From: Rickettsiales bacterium
Lineage (GTDB): Bacteria; Pseudomonadota; Alphaproteobacteria; G027485855
Length of the DNA: 64,000 nucleotides
NCBI GenBank assembly: GCA_027485855.1
Contig: JAIXQD010000030.1
Location: 1-64,000 of the forward strand
Direction: 5' to 3'
Positions within the stretch are counted from its first letter, which is position 1; each line of letters opens with the position of its first letter. The position numbers were made by a program, and so were the translations under genes. The notes under the pieces are model-generated. The model searched no databases, was not told where the DNA came from, and worked only from the letters and a program-made list of their open reading frames with translations. Below, piece by piece: positions 19,457 through 28,196 of the stretch.

Positions 19457-22129
19457 CTAAGCGCTGACCTTATCGGCAAGCTCGGTGATATTTTCGGCCA
19501 CATTATTAAGCTGCGCGATTGATTCCATCACGGCTGCAATCAGTGTGCCGGCTTCGCGGCCTATTTCCTGCGCATCGGCCGTTTGATGCTGTGCGGCCAT
19601 CTGTGCGGTTTGCTGTGCCAGCTTTTGCACTAATAATTGCAGATGCTCGATACTGTTGCGGGTTGAGGCTTCTTTGCTTTCGCTGCTGCCGCGTAATTTT
19701 TGCAAAACCGAGCGCGCCGTAGAAGACAGCGTGGCATTTTCAGCATTGCTGCCTGTTGGGATATTATTCCTAGATTGAATTGTGGCAGTTGGCCCCGTTT
19801 TTTGCTGCTCTATTTTCTGCTGTTCTATTTTTTGGGTGAGCTGGGCAATTTTATCTTGCAGCTCTTGCAGTGCTGGCGTGGGGTCGGGCAGGGCGGCAAA
19901 GCTGGGTAGGTCGTTGAGTTTTGCCGATAATTCATGGGCGCGGTCGGCCAGCAACATGGCGGTGCGCTCGGCTTCGCTGGTGGTGTCGGCCAATTGCTGC
20001 ATGAGCTGGTCACGAATGCCTTGCATGGTGGCCATAATGCGCACGCTGGTTACATCTTGTGCGTTAATACTATCGCCAATTTTATCTTTAAGGCTGGTAA
20101 TAGCGCTCTCGCTGGGCAGCTCGGCCGGCATGGGGATGGCGGCGAGTGCTGCAAGGCGTGGCGCCAAGGCCTCAAACTGAATGAGCAGCGCATGAATTTG
20201 TGCAATTTCGGCCGCGGCTTTGGTGGTTTTATCGGCCAGTGTTTGCGTGGCGCTTGAAAGCTGCTCGATGTGGTCTTCGCGCTCGGCAAGGCTGATGCTT
20301 TCGTTTTGCATGGCTTGCTGATGCTGGCGGGCAAGCTCGGTTGTTTGCGCATTGAGTTTTTGCGCTTCTTGCAGCACCTGATCGCCGCCTTGCGCCATGC
20401 GTTCGAGCAACACTTGCGCTTTTGCGGTTTGCGCGGTGAGCTGATCGGAGAGGCGGTCTTTAGTGTGGGTTATGCTTTCCAGCATATGCACCACAGCGCC
20501 GCCTTGCTCGCTGAGTAATTGTGCGGCACCGACAAAGGATTGCTGGGCCTGCGCAAGGCTGCTGCCAAACTCATTGAGGCGCGCATTGGTGGTGCCCACC
20601 TGACTGGCCAGTAATTCGCCGTTATTTTGCACGCTGGTAATGGCGGCCAATAAACCATTGGCGGCATTTTCAGAGCTGGCCAGCACGTTCTCTGCTTGCT
20701 CCACCATATTGGCAAGGCGGGGGGCTGTTTCTTCAAGCGTACTGGTGAGGCTGTTATTGGCGCTATCCACCGTGGCGACGGCGCGCGTCAGATCAACCCG
20801 CAAAGATTCGGCGTTATCGTGCATCACTTTGCCAGCGGCGCGCAAAATATTTGTGGCCGCCTGCAAAGTTTCGGGCAGCTCTTGCGCCGTGTTGGCAAAG
20901 TGTGTGACGACAGTGTCGCTGCGCGTGGCGGCTTGCTTAAATTGTTTTTCGCTGGCCATCAGGCTTTGCAAAGCTTGCCCCACTTCGCGCCCGGTAAGGC
21001 TGGCAAGCTCAGTCACCGACTCGACCCGCTTTTTAAGCTCGGGCATAAAACTGCCCACTTCATCGCGCACCAAGTTGTGTGTTTGTGTGAGCGCTTGTCC
21101 TGCTTCTTTAAGTGCAGCACCGGCTTGCACCAGCTGCTCTTGCGTGGCGGCGGCTTCTGTGCCGATTTGCCCTGTTAGCGTGCGTGTAGTGCTGAGCATA
21201 TCGGCCAGTTGCTGCTCGGTATTTTGCGTAATGCTGCTGATGCTTTGCTGCACATCGCGCAATTGGGCCGAAGTGCTGGCCAACTCACGCGTCAGTGCAT
21301 CAAAACTGCTGCGGGCGGTGTTATCAAAGCGCACCGCTAATTGCTGCTCGCCATTTTCAATAAGCAGGTCGGGCTGGTTGGCTAAATGCGCCCGCGCATG
21401 GTCCATGGCGCGGGCTAAAGCGCCCACGGCATCGGCGCGTTCACGGTGTGGCAGTGTGGCGCGTAAATCGCCCTTGGCTAAAATTTGTGCGGCCATGGCC
21501 AGTTCGTCCATGGGTTTCAGCCATTGCCGCCGCCATAAAACAGCAATGGTGAGCAGCAGCACCACCAAGCTTGCGGCAGCACCCAGCAGCAAAGCGGTGA
21601 GGCGATAAAGCTGCGCTTGCCATTCTTGTTGGGTGTTTTGTGCGGCATTTTGTCGCAGCTGCTGCGCGGCATTTTGAATAGAGCTTAACGCCGCTTGTGC
21701 GGCTAAACGCATATCGGTAGTGCTCAGCCGATTATTGGCCAAGGTTTGATTAAGCCGCCGCAGGCTGGCAAGGGCTTCTTCAATGTCGCGCCGTGCAGCC
21801 GCATCACCCGTTTGATTAGGCAGGCCCGATAGTTGCAAAAGGGCGGAATCGGCCGCATCAAGCTTGCTTTCAAGCGTGGGCAAAAGCTGTGCGGGGGTGT
21901 CGCTGAGTAAGGCTTTTTCAAGCTCGCGCCAATAGCCATTAAAACCTAAGCTGCCCGATAACTCGCTTAAGGCCGCTTGCCGCAAACCTGTGGGTGCCGT
22001 CAGCGCCGCAGGGCTGCTGCTGGCTAATGCCAAAGCGCGGGTGCTGCGCCAGCCTTCGCCTAAGCTTGCGGCCAGCGCAAAGGAGGATAAAATTATTAAG
22101 GCTGTGGGCCAATGGCGAAGAGCGGTCAT
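19457..22129 (-). CDS. HAMP-domain membrane protein with long coiled coil
   Basis: 890 aa. TM1 lies at about 9-26, a helical periplasmic domain at 27-174, TM2 at 176-199, and a HAMP domain at 200-250 (RQWLKPMDELAMAAQILAKGDL). Then comes a very long Q/A/L/T-rich coiled coil of about 600 residues. It looks like a chemoreceptor, but the highly conserved MCP tip that contacts CheA/CheW is not visible, so I do not call it an MCP. It could be a structural or signalling scaffold. It begins 77 bp after the stop of the hybrid kinase on the same strand, which suggests an operon and a functional link. Confidence 0.8.
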   Translation of the reverse strand: MTALRHWPTALIILSSFALAASLGEGWRSTRALALASSSPAALTAPTGLRQAALSELSGSLGFNGYWRELEKALLSDTPAQLLPTLESKLDAADSALLQLSGLPNQTGDAAARRDIEEALASLRRLNQTLANNRLSTTDMRLAAQAALSSIQNAAQQLRQNAAQNTQQEWQAQLYRLTALLLGAAASLVVLLLTIAVLWRRQWLKPMDELAMAAQILAKGDLRATLPHRERADAVGALARAMDHARAHLANQPDLLIENGEQQLAVRFDNTARSSFDALTRELASTSAQLRDVQQSISSITQNTEQQLADMLSTTRTLTGQIGTEAAATQEQLVQAGAALKEAGQALTQTHNLVRDEVGSFMPELKKRVESVTELASLTGREVGQALQSLMASEKQFKQAATRSDTVVTHFANTAQELPETLQAATNILRAAGKVMHDNAESLRVDLTRAVATVDSANNSLTSTLEETAPRLANMVEQAENVLASSENAANGLLAAITSVQNNGELLASQVGTTNARLNEFGSSLAQAQQSFVGAAQLLSEQGGAVVHMLESITHTKDRLSDQLTAQTAKAQVLLERMAQGGDQVLQEAQKLNAQTTELARQHQQAMQNESISLAEREDHIEQLSSATQTLADKTTKAAAEIAQIHALLIQFEALAPRLAALAAIPMPAELPSESAITSLKDKIGDSINAQDVTSVRIMATMQGIRDQLMQQLADTTSEAERTAMLLADRAHELSAKLNDLPSFAALPDPTPALQELQDKIAQLTQKIEQQKIEQQKTGPTATIQSRNNIPTGSNAENATLSSTARSVLQKLRGSSESKEASTRNSIEHLQLLVQKLAQQTAQMAAQHQTADAQEIGREAGTLIAAVMESIAQLNNVAENITELADKVSA

Positions 22130-22206
22130 GCCGATAAATTAGGCTGATTCGGCCATCACCCATAAGGCTTTCCCTATCTTTAAGGGCAGTTTAAAAAATT
22201 GATTTT

Positions 22207-25158
22207 TTAGCTGGCCGCTTGCTCAAGCTCTTGCATGCAGATCAGCAGTGCTGCCGCAGCCTCGGCGGCCTCGCCTTGGCAGCGCTGTAATAAAGCGGGT
22301 ATGGCGGTGGGCTCAGCTTGACAGGCATATTCCAATTCACGCATGAGGGCGGCAAAGCGATGCAAGCCGAAGGTTGCGGCACTGCTGGTCAGCGCATGGG
22401 CTTGGGCGCGAATAGTCTCTGTTGCCGTATGCGGGTTAAGCTGGCCTTGATGCAAAACGGCCATGCGCTGTTTTAAATCATCGATAAACACATCGACCAG
22501 CCGTTGTAATATTTTAATGCCGGCATCATCGGCTACTTGCTGCAAGGTTTTGGCATCACAAATATTGTTATAGCGCGCCTCGCCTTCTGTGTGGCCTTCT
22601 GTGTCGAGCGGGGTTGTGGCCTCAATCAGCGGCTTGGTGAGCCAATGATCGATTTTAGCGATAAGCTCATCACGACGGCAGGGCTTGCCCAGCCAATCAT
22701 TCATGCCGGCTTCATAGAAACGTTGCCGTTCATCGGCCATAGCGTGCGCAGTCATGGCAATAATGGGGATATTGGCATTGTCATGCGCAAGCGCCCTTAT
22801 TTGCATGGTCGCACCAATGCCATCAAGCTCGGGCATAGAAATATCCATAAGCACCACATCATAGCGGGCCGATTGCACCGCATGCACGGCATCAAGGCCG
22901 TTAGCGGCGATATCGACACTATAGCCCGCCTGGCGCAAATAAGTGCTAGTGATAATTTGGTTGGTGGGGTGGTCTTCGGCTAGCAAAATACGGCCGGTTT
23001 GTCCGGGTGGCAGCGTGCCATGCTCGGGCGCAAGGCGGCGCAGTTTTTTAGCTTTGGGGCTTTCTGGCTGTTTTGCGGGTTGCAGGGGGAGCATAAACCA
23101 AAACACACTGCCCGCGCCGGCGGTGCTGTCAACGCCAATGGTGCCGCCCATCATTTCTATGAGCTTGCGGCAGATGGCCAGCCCCAGCCCCGAGCCACTA
23201 AAGCGCCTTTTATAAGAATTATCCACCTGACTAAAATCCTGAAACAGCTCGGCTTGGCTTTGCTGGCTGATGCCAATACCGGTATCGCGCACAGCACAAT
23301 GCAGCATTTCGCCTGTTGGCGCACGCGTGCGGCTGATTTGAATTTCAACACTGCCATGATCGGTAAATTTAATGGCGTTTGACACCAGATTAAGCAGCAC
23401 TTGCCGTAAACGAATACTATCGCCATGCAGGCGCTCTGGCACCGATGGCGCCACAGTGGCGAGCAGGCGCAGGCCTTTCTCGCGGGCTTGACGCTGGTAA
23501 AGCTCTAAGGCTTCTTCCACTAATTGCGTTGGCCGATAATCGACTGTTTCTAGGCTAAATTTGCCCGCTTCAATCTTCGACCAATCGAGCAGGTCGTTGA
23601 GCAGCGCCAGCAATGTTTCGCCCGCATCGACGGCCAGTGCCGTGAGACGCTCTTGCTCGGGCGATTGCGCGGTGTCGCCCAGCAAGCTGAGCGTACCCAA
23701 AATGCCATTGAGCGGCGTGCGTATTTCGTGGCTCATCACCGCCAAAAATCCGGATTTGGCTTTAACGGCGCTTTCGGCTTGCTCTTTGGCGGCATGAAGC
23801 TCTAATTGTGTGGCGCGAATGCTGGTGATATCACGGCTGGTGCCAACATAATTTATCAGCTGCCCATTTTTATCAAACACCGGACTAATAGTGATTTGCG
23901 CCCAAAAGGGGCTGCCATTGGCGCGATAATTGAGCAGCTCACTTGTGACGGTTTGCCGTGCGGCAATAGCGGTGCGAATGCGCGCTGTTTCCAACGTATC
24001 GGTGAGGGGGCCTTGCATGAAGCGGCAATTACGGCCAATGATCTCGGCTTCGCTATAGCCACTAATTTGTAAAAATGCGGGGTTAACGTAAATAATCGGG
24101 TTGTCGGGTTGGCGCGCATCGCTGATGCTCATGCCTAAACCACTGGCGCGCACGGCGGCCGCGAGCTGACTATTTTCGGCCGCGAGGCGGGCAAATAAAT
24201 TTTCACGGTTTTTATCTTCGGTGATATCGCGATGCAATGCCACCGTGCCACCATTGGGGGCGCGATATTCGCTCATGCGTAAAATGCGATTGTCCGGCAG
24301 GGCTAATTCGTAATTTTGCCCTGGGTTATTGTGCCGCAGCATGCGCTCGGCCAATAATGATTTAAGCTGCTCGGCATCGGCGTTGCTATGCAGGCGGCGC
24401 AAATGATGTTTAAAAATATCCTCGGCGCGGGCGCCGCTTTTTACCACCTGTCCTTCGGGGTCGAGCTTGATGTTTTTATAAGTTTGGTTGCAAAAAATTA
24501 AGCGGTCATCGGCGTCAAAATAGGCAAAGCCCTCCGCCACACAATCGAGCGATTGCGCCATATCAGCGTGGGCGCCGGCATTCTCTTCGGCTAAGGCAAT
24601 GGCGGCTTCTTTCAGTTCGCGCAACATGCGGTAGCCCGCCATAAGGATTAACAATAAGCCGCAGCAGCCAATAAAGATGCCCAATAAAGCCATAGGCAAG
24701 ACCTGCCACGATAATTTATCGAGCGCGCGGCGTTTTTCCTCATCATCGAAAATGCTTTGCCGATCGAGCAGCACAATGCGGTTCAGCATTTGTGCTGCAT
24801 TAAGGACATCTGTCCTATCGGTCGGTTTTGCTGGCAGGCTTTGTAATTGCTGCAACAGCTCGGCAATGAGCGGGTTTTGCCACAGGGCTTGCGCGGTGTT
24901 GGTGCCGCTTAAACTGTCGAGTAGTTTTTTGCTTTGCTGCCATTCAGTCTCGGCGATAATGGGGCTGTTTTGTAAAAAGCCATTTTCGCTGCGGCTGAGG
25001 GCTAAGGCGGCTTCAGCGAGTATCACTTGTGTTTGTTCATTGCTGGCTTTTTTTAAAGTGTCATTGTGGCGGTATATAACCATACTCGCGCCGGCAAGTG
25101 AGCCCAACAACAGCAGCACGCATAAAAACAGTAATTGCTTTTGTAGTTTGTTCAGCAT
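22207..25158 (-). CDS. Hybrid histidine kinase with PAS, LOV, REC and HPt domains
   Basis: 983 aa: TM1 (8-28), periplasmic part, TM2 (152-175), PAS (about 200-315), LOV-type PAS (about 330-450), HisKA with phospho-accepting His477 in SHEIRTPLNG, HATPase (LVSNAIKFTDHG, GSGLGLAICRKL), REC with Asp772 in LMDISMPELDG, and HPt with His921 in AHALTSSAATFG. The second PAS has GRNCRFMQG with Cys378, the flavin-adduct cysteine of LOV blue-light sensors, followed by ELLNYRANGSPFW and NYVGTSRDIT, all typical of LOV. A full phosphorelay is therefore built into one protein. No response regulator with an output domain is adjacent. The HAMP protein follows in the same direction. Confidence 0.95.
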   Translation of the reverse strand: MLNKLQKQLLFLCVLLLLGSLAGASMVIYRHNDTLKKASNEQTQVILAEAALALSRSENGFLQNSPIIAETEWQQSKKLLDSLSGTNTAQALWQNPLIAELLQQLQSLPAKPTDRTDVLNAAQMLNRIVLLDRQSIFDDEEKRRALDKLSWQVLPMALLGIFIGCCGLLLILMAGYRMLRELKEAAIALAEENAGAHADMAQSLDCVAEGFAYFDADDRLIFCNQTYKNIKLDPEGQVVKSGARAEDIFKHHLRRLHSNADAEQLKSLLAERMLRHNNPGQNYELALPDNRILRMSEYRAPNGGTVALHRDITEDKNRENLFARLAAENSQLAAAVRASGLGMSISDARQPDNPIIYVNPAFLQISGYSEAEIIGRNCRFMQGPLTDTLETARIRTAIAARQTVTSELLNYRANGSPFWAQITISPVFDKNGQLINYVGTSRDITSIRATQLELHAAKEQAESAVKAKSGFLAVMSHEIRTPLNGILGTLSLLGDTAQSPEQERLTALAVDAGETLLALLNDLLDWSKIEAGKFSLETVDYRPTQLVEEALELYQRQAREKGLRLLATVAPSVPERLHGDSIRLRQVLLNLVSNAIKFTDHGSVEIQISRTRAPTGEMLHCAVRDTGIGISQQSQAELFQDFSQVDNSYKRRFSGSGLGLAICRKLIEMMGGTIGVDSTAGAGSVFWFMLPLQPAKQPESPKAKKLRRLAPEHGTLPPGQTGRILLAEDHPTNQIITSTYLRQAGYSVDIAANGLDAVHAVQSARYDVVLMDISMPELDGIGATMQIRALAHDNANIPIIAMTAHAMADERQRFYEAGMNDWLGKPCRRDELIAKIDHWLTKPLIEATTPLDTEGHTEGEARYNNICDAKTLQQVADDAGIKILQRLVDVFIDDLKQRMAVLHQGQLNPHTATETIRAQAHALTSSAATFGLHRFAALMRELEYACQAEPTAIPALLQRCQGEAAEAAAALLICMQELEQAAS

Positions 25159-25236
25159 GGCTTGCCCTATCTCGGCTGATATCGCTTTTGCTCGTTTATC
25201 GATATTTTACTGCGCTTGGGTTAAGGTATCTTTTGG

Positions 25237-25698
25237 ATGACATACATGCAGATGCAAAATGGGCAAGCCGATGCAAAATGGCCCGCAAAATTTCTAATGG
25301 CGGGGCTTTTACCGGCGGGCATGTTGTTTGTGCTGCTGATGTTCTCGGCCCATTCGGCTTTGGCCTATCAGCTGTGCAATCGGCAGGCCTGGCCGCTCAG
25401 CTTGGCTGTTGCTGATTTTCAGCAAAATTGGCAAAGCCGCGGCTGGTGGCTTTTAGCGCCTGGTGCCTGCCGTGATTTTGCCGACCCCAAAGTGCCGCGC
25501 ATTTATATATATGCCGAGAGCATTGGCGGCACGGCTTTGCTTGCCGATTTGCCCACGGCTTTTGTGCCCTTATGTGTGGCCGATGCTGCTTTTGAATTTT
25601 ATACGCAAAGTGACTGTCGGCAGGCCGGCGGGCGCTTTGTGCCCTTTGCTGAAATTCGCCTAGAGGGGGGCTCGGCGCAAATTATTGAAATAAAATAA
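25237..25698 (+). CDS. DUF1036-type exported protein
   Basis: 153 aa with a signal or anchor segment (FLMAGLLPAGMLFVLLMFSAHSALA, about 19-43; seen in pieces) and then the DUF1036 pattern: YQLCNRQAWPL, WWLLAPGACRDF, PRIYIYAES, FVPLCVADAAFEFY. Proteins of this family are common in alphaproteobacteria and of unknown function. The start could be any of three close ATGs (25237, 25246, 25252). It is divergent from the hybrid kinase, 78 bp apart. Confidence 0.75.
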   Translation: MTYMQMQNGQADAKWPAKFLMAGLLPAGMLFVLLMFSAHSALAYQLCNRQAWPLSLAVADFQQNWQSRGWWLLAPGACRDFADPKVPRIYIYAESIGGTALLADLPTAFVPLCVADAAFEFYTQSDCRQAGGRFVPFAEIRLEGGSAQIIEIK

Positions 25699-25837
25699 CA
25701 TTCCGCATTATCAATATTTGCGAAAGATTATACTTTCATTAAAAAGCGAAATGAGCTATTAACCTTGCGCTAAGGCTTTGTGCGTTATTTCTAAAGATAG
25801 TCCGGTTATTGGCCGGCTTTGCTGCTGAGGCTTATAT

Positions 25838-26320
25838 ATGCACAGTTGGGATGATATCATCACAGAAATTGCCAGCGGCGAGGCTGAAGCCATTGTTGCG
25901 GATACTGATTCTGCCCCCACCGATAATAAAGCCTCTTGGGCCGAGCAAGATTTAGTCTTGCGCGATCTTTGGGGGCGTGGCGATACGCCCGAAGCTATTT
26001 CCAAGGTTTTGCAGCGCTCAGTTGCAGCCATTATGACCCGTGCCGCAAGGCTGGGTTTGCCGCGTCGTTTTGCGCCGGGCCGTAAGGCGCGCCCGCGTAT
26101 GCCCGATGGCTCGCCGCAACCGGTGAAAAAACCCGCAAAAATACTCGATCAGGCCGAGTTATCTGCCGCCGCCCGCCCAGGGCAAGCGCCGCGTGTGTGC
26201 TTGATGTGCCTTAACAAGTTTATGTCGCAAGGCGCGCATAACCGCATTTGTCCCGCCTGCAAAGATGGCGCCGAATATGCGGCGGCCGCCCGTTTGCCCG
26301 AACTTGATTTCCCCGTTTAA
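25838..26320 (+). CDS. GcrA-like HTH regulator with C-terminal zinc finger
   Basis: 160 aa. Residues about 32-75 (SWAEQDLVLRDLWGRGDTPE, then AISKVLQRSVAAIMTRAARLGLPRR) follow the GcrA/Myb-like helix-turn-helix pattern, in which an LW-x-G-x-S segment and an RLGL end are typical. The C-terminal part (CLMCLNKFMSQGAHNRICPAC) places four cysteines for a zinc ribbon. GcrA itself recognises methylated GANTC sites with sigma-70 in Caulobacter; whether this paralogue does so is unknown. It ends 11 bp before dotI and may be co-transcribed with the type IVB genes. Confidence 0.7.
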   Translation: MHSWDDIITEIASGEAEAIVADTDSAPTDNKASWAEQDLVLRDLWGRGDTPEAISKVLQRSVAAIMTRAARLGLPRRFAPGRKARPRMPDGSPQPVKKPAKILDQAELSAAARPGQAPRVCLMCLNKFMSQGAHNRICPACKDGAEYAAAARLPELDFPV

Positions 26321-26331
26321 GGCATAGGCTC

Positions 26332-27063
26332 ATGCCCCCCGATCAAGATTCACCACAATCTGTGCCAACAGCGCCGCCCAAGCAAAAGGCCGAGAATAAT
26401 CGCAATTTGCCTGTACAAGGCAATATGGTGAACAAGCCCGATGCGCTGGCTTTTGTGGTGAGCCGCAATTTCTTTTACCGCGATGGCTACCGCACCTTGC
26501 AAAAAATGGTGCTGATTTTGGGCTTAGGTAATATTGCGCTGATTGCCCTTGTGGCCGGCCTTGTTGTCTTTAATAAGCCGATTGAACGTTATTTTGCCAC
26601 GACGCAAGAGGGGCAAATTATTCAGCTGGTGCCGCTCAATCAGCCCTTGGCCAATGATGCGCAGGTGGTGTCTTGGGCCTCGGCCGCAGTCACCGAGGTT
26701 ATGACCTTTGGCTTTCATGATTACCGCACGCGGCTGCAAACCGCATCGCGTCATTTTACCAATGAAGGCTGGAACAGTTTTGTCAAAGCCTTGGGTGATG
26801 CCCGCGTGGTTGAGGCCGTGCAAACCCGCCAGCAAGTTGTGACCGCAGCTCCGCAAGCAGCGGCCGTTGTGGTGCGTCAGGGTTTAGAGAATAATGTCTA
26901 TACCTGGTATCTGGAAATGCCGTTTCTGGTGACCTTCCAATCGGGTTCGCGCACTGATTCACAGCGCTATTTCCTGCAAATTAAGGTCGTGCGCGTTTCA
27001 ACCCTTGAAAATCCAACCGGCCTTGGTATCGATCAATGGATTGCCCGCTCTGGTGGCGGGTAG
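26332..27063 (+). CDS. dotI: Type IVB secretion protein DotI/IcmL-like
   Basis: 243 aa, with a cytoplasmic N-terminal tail (about 1-57, P/Q/N-rich), one TM (58-80) and a periplasmic domain to the end. The segment AVTEVMTFGFHDYRTRLQTASRHFTNEGWNSFVKAL (read in pieces) and the later YTWYLEMPFLVTFQSG match the DotI/IcmL and IncI TraM family, an inner-membrane component of the type IVB core. It leads the row dotI-dotH-dotG-dotF. Confidence 0.88.
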   Translation: MPPDQDSPQSVPTAPPKQKAENNRNLPVQGNMVNKPDALAFVVSRNFFYRDGYRTLQKMVLILGLGNIALIALVAGLVVFNKPIERYFATTQEGQIIQLVPLNQPLANDAQVVSWASAAVTEVMTFGFHDYRTRLQTASRHFTNEGWNSFVKALGDARVVEAVQTRQQVVTAAPQAAAVVVRQGLENNVYTWYLEMPFLVTFQSGSRTDSQRYFLQIKVVRVSTLENPTGLGIDQWIARSGGG

Positions 27064-27155
27064 TGGGCTGTTCACGCCTTCGGGCCGAGGTAAAATCGGC
27101 CTACCGTCCTACAGAATCTTAGGCTATAGTCGCCGATGGAATTAAGAGGCATAAC

Positions 27156-28196
27156 ATGCGGGTGCATATGACTTTTCGTGGTGCGGCATTGCTATCTTTG
27201 CTGGTGACGGTGCTGGCTGTTGCGCCATCTCTTGTGCGCGCCAACCCTTTGCCGCCGCCCACACCCGATGAGTTTGGCGCCCCAGCCGATGCCAGCGCCA
27301 CAGCGACAGACCCCAATAGTGCGGGCACAAGCATAGCGCCCGTCTCGCCTGAAGCGATGGGCGCAGTCGATCTTGAGGCGATTGTCGCCGAGCGCGAAGG
27401 CAAACAAAAAGAAAAAACGCGTGGTCGCGCCTTTGAGCAAGCAACGCAGCAAACTTTGCCCTTATCGCCCGAGCAAATTATGGAGTTTATGGGTCGCTAT
27501 GAGGCGGCACAACAATCGGCCTTGCCACCATCGGTGGGGCAACCACGCGGCGAAGTCAAAGTAACCACCTTGTCGCTTGATCCGGGTGTTGACCCACCCA
27601 CAATTGATGTTGGCGCGGGCTATGTTACCACCATCACCATGCTGGATGCCACAGGGCAGCCTTGGCCCATTGAAGATATTGGCGTGGGCGGTAATTTTGA
27701 TGTGCCGGCGCCGGGTTCGGGCAGTCATATTATTCGTATCACACCCATGGCGCGCTTTGGCTTTGGCAATTTGTCGATGCGCATGAAAGACCTGTCAACG
27801 CCCATTACCTTTAAGTTAGCCGCGGGCGGCAATGTGGTGCATTTCCGCTATGATGCGCGCATTCCTAAAAACGGGCCGAATGCTAAAACGCCACTGATTG
27901 GCCGGCCTAATATTGTCGCGGGCGATGATATTATTATGACTCTGTTGGATAACGCACCGCCAGCTACAGCCAAGCGCTTACGGGTGAGTGGCACCGATAC
28001 GCGCACCATGGCGTGGCAAATTGATGAGCGCGTTTTTGTGCGCACGCCACTGACCATGCTGTCCCCCTCTTGGAATGCCAGCGTCTCTTCAGCCGATGGC
28101 ACCACCGTTTATGAAATTGATCGCACGCCCGTTTTACTTTTGTCTGACCAAGGGCAAATGCTGCGGGCCCGCCTCTATGAAGGAGATGCGCCATGA
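27156..28196 (+). CDS. dotH: Type IVB outer-membrane core protein DotH/IcmK-like
   Basis: 346 aa with a signal peptide (ALLSLLVTVLAVAPSLVRA, cleaved near residue 30), a variable proline-rich region, then the conserved part: PTIDVGAGYVTTITMLDATGQPWPI and NVVHFRYDARIP, where the TITFLDATGQPWPI-like motif is characteristic of DotH/IcmK and IncI TraN. DotH sits in the outer-membrane part of the core complex. Its stop overlaps the dotG start by 4 bp (ATGA), so translation is coupled. ATG 27168 is an alternative start. Confidence 0.9.
   Translation: MRVHMTFRGAALLSLLVTVLAVAPSLVRANPLPPPTPDEFGAPADASATATDPNSAGTSIAPVSPEAMGAVDLEAIVAEREGKQKEKTRGRAFEQATQQTLPLSPEQIMEFMGRYEAAQQSALPPSVGQPRGEVKVTTLSLDPGVDPPTIDVGAGYVTTITMLDATGQPWPIEDIGVGGNFDVPAPGSGSHIIRITPMARFGFGNLSMRMKDLSTPITFKLAAGGNVVHFRYDARIPKNGPNAKTPLIGRPNIVAGDDIIMTLLDNAPPATAKRLRVSGTDTRTMAWQIDERVFVRTPLTMLSPSWNASVSSADGTTVYEIDRTPVLLLSDQGQMLRARLYEGDAP

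Noticed and set aside
19457..22129. Methyl-accepting chemotaxis protein
   Set aside because: HAMP and coiled coil are present, but the conserved MCP tip sequence is not seen.
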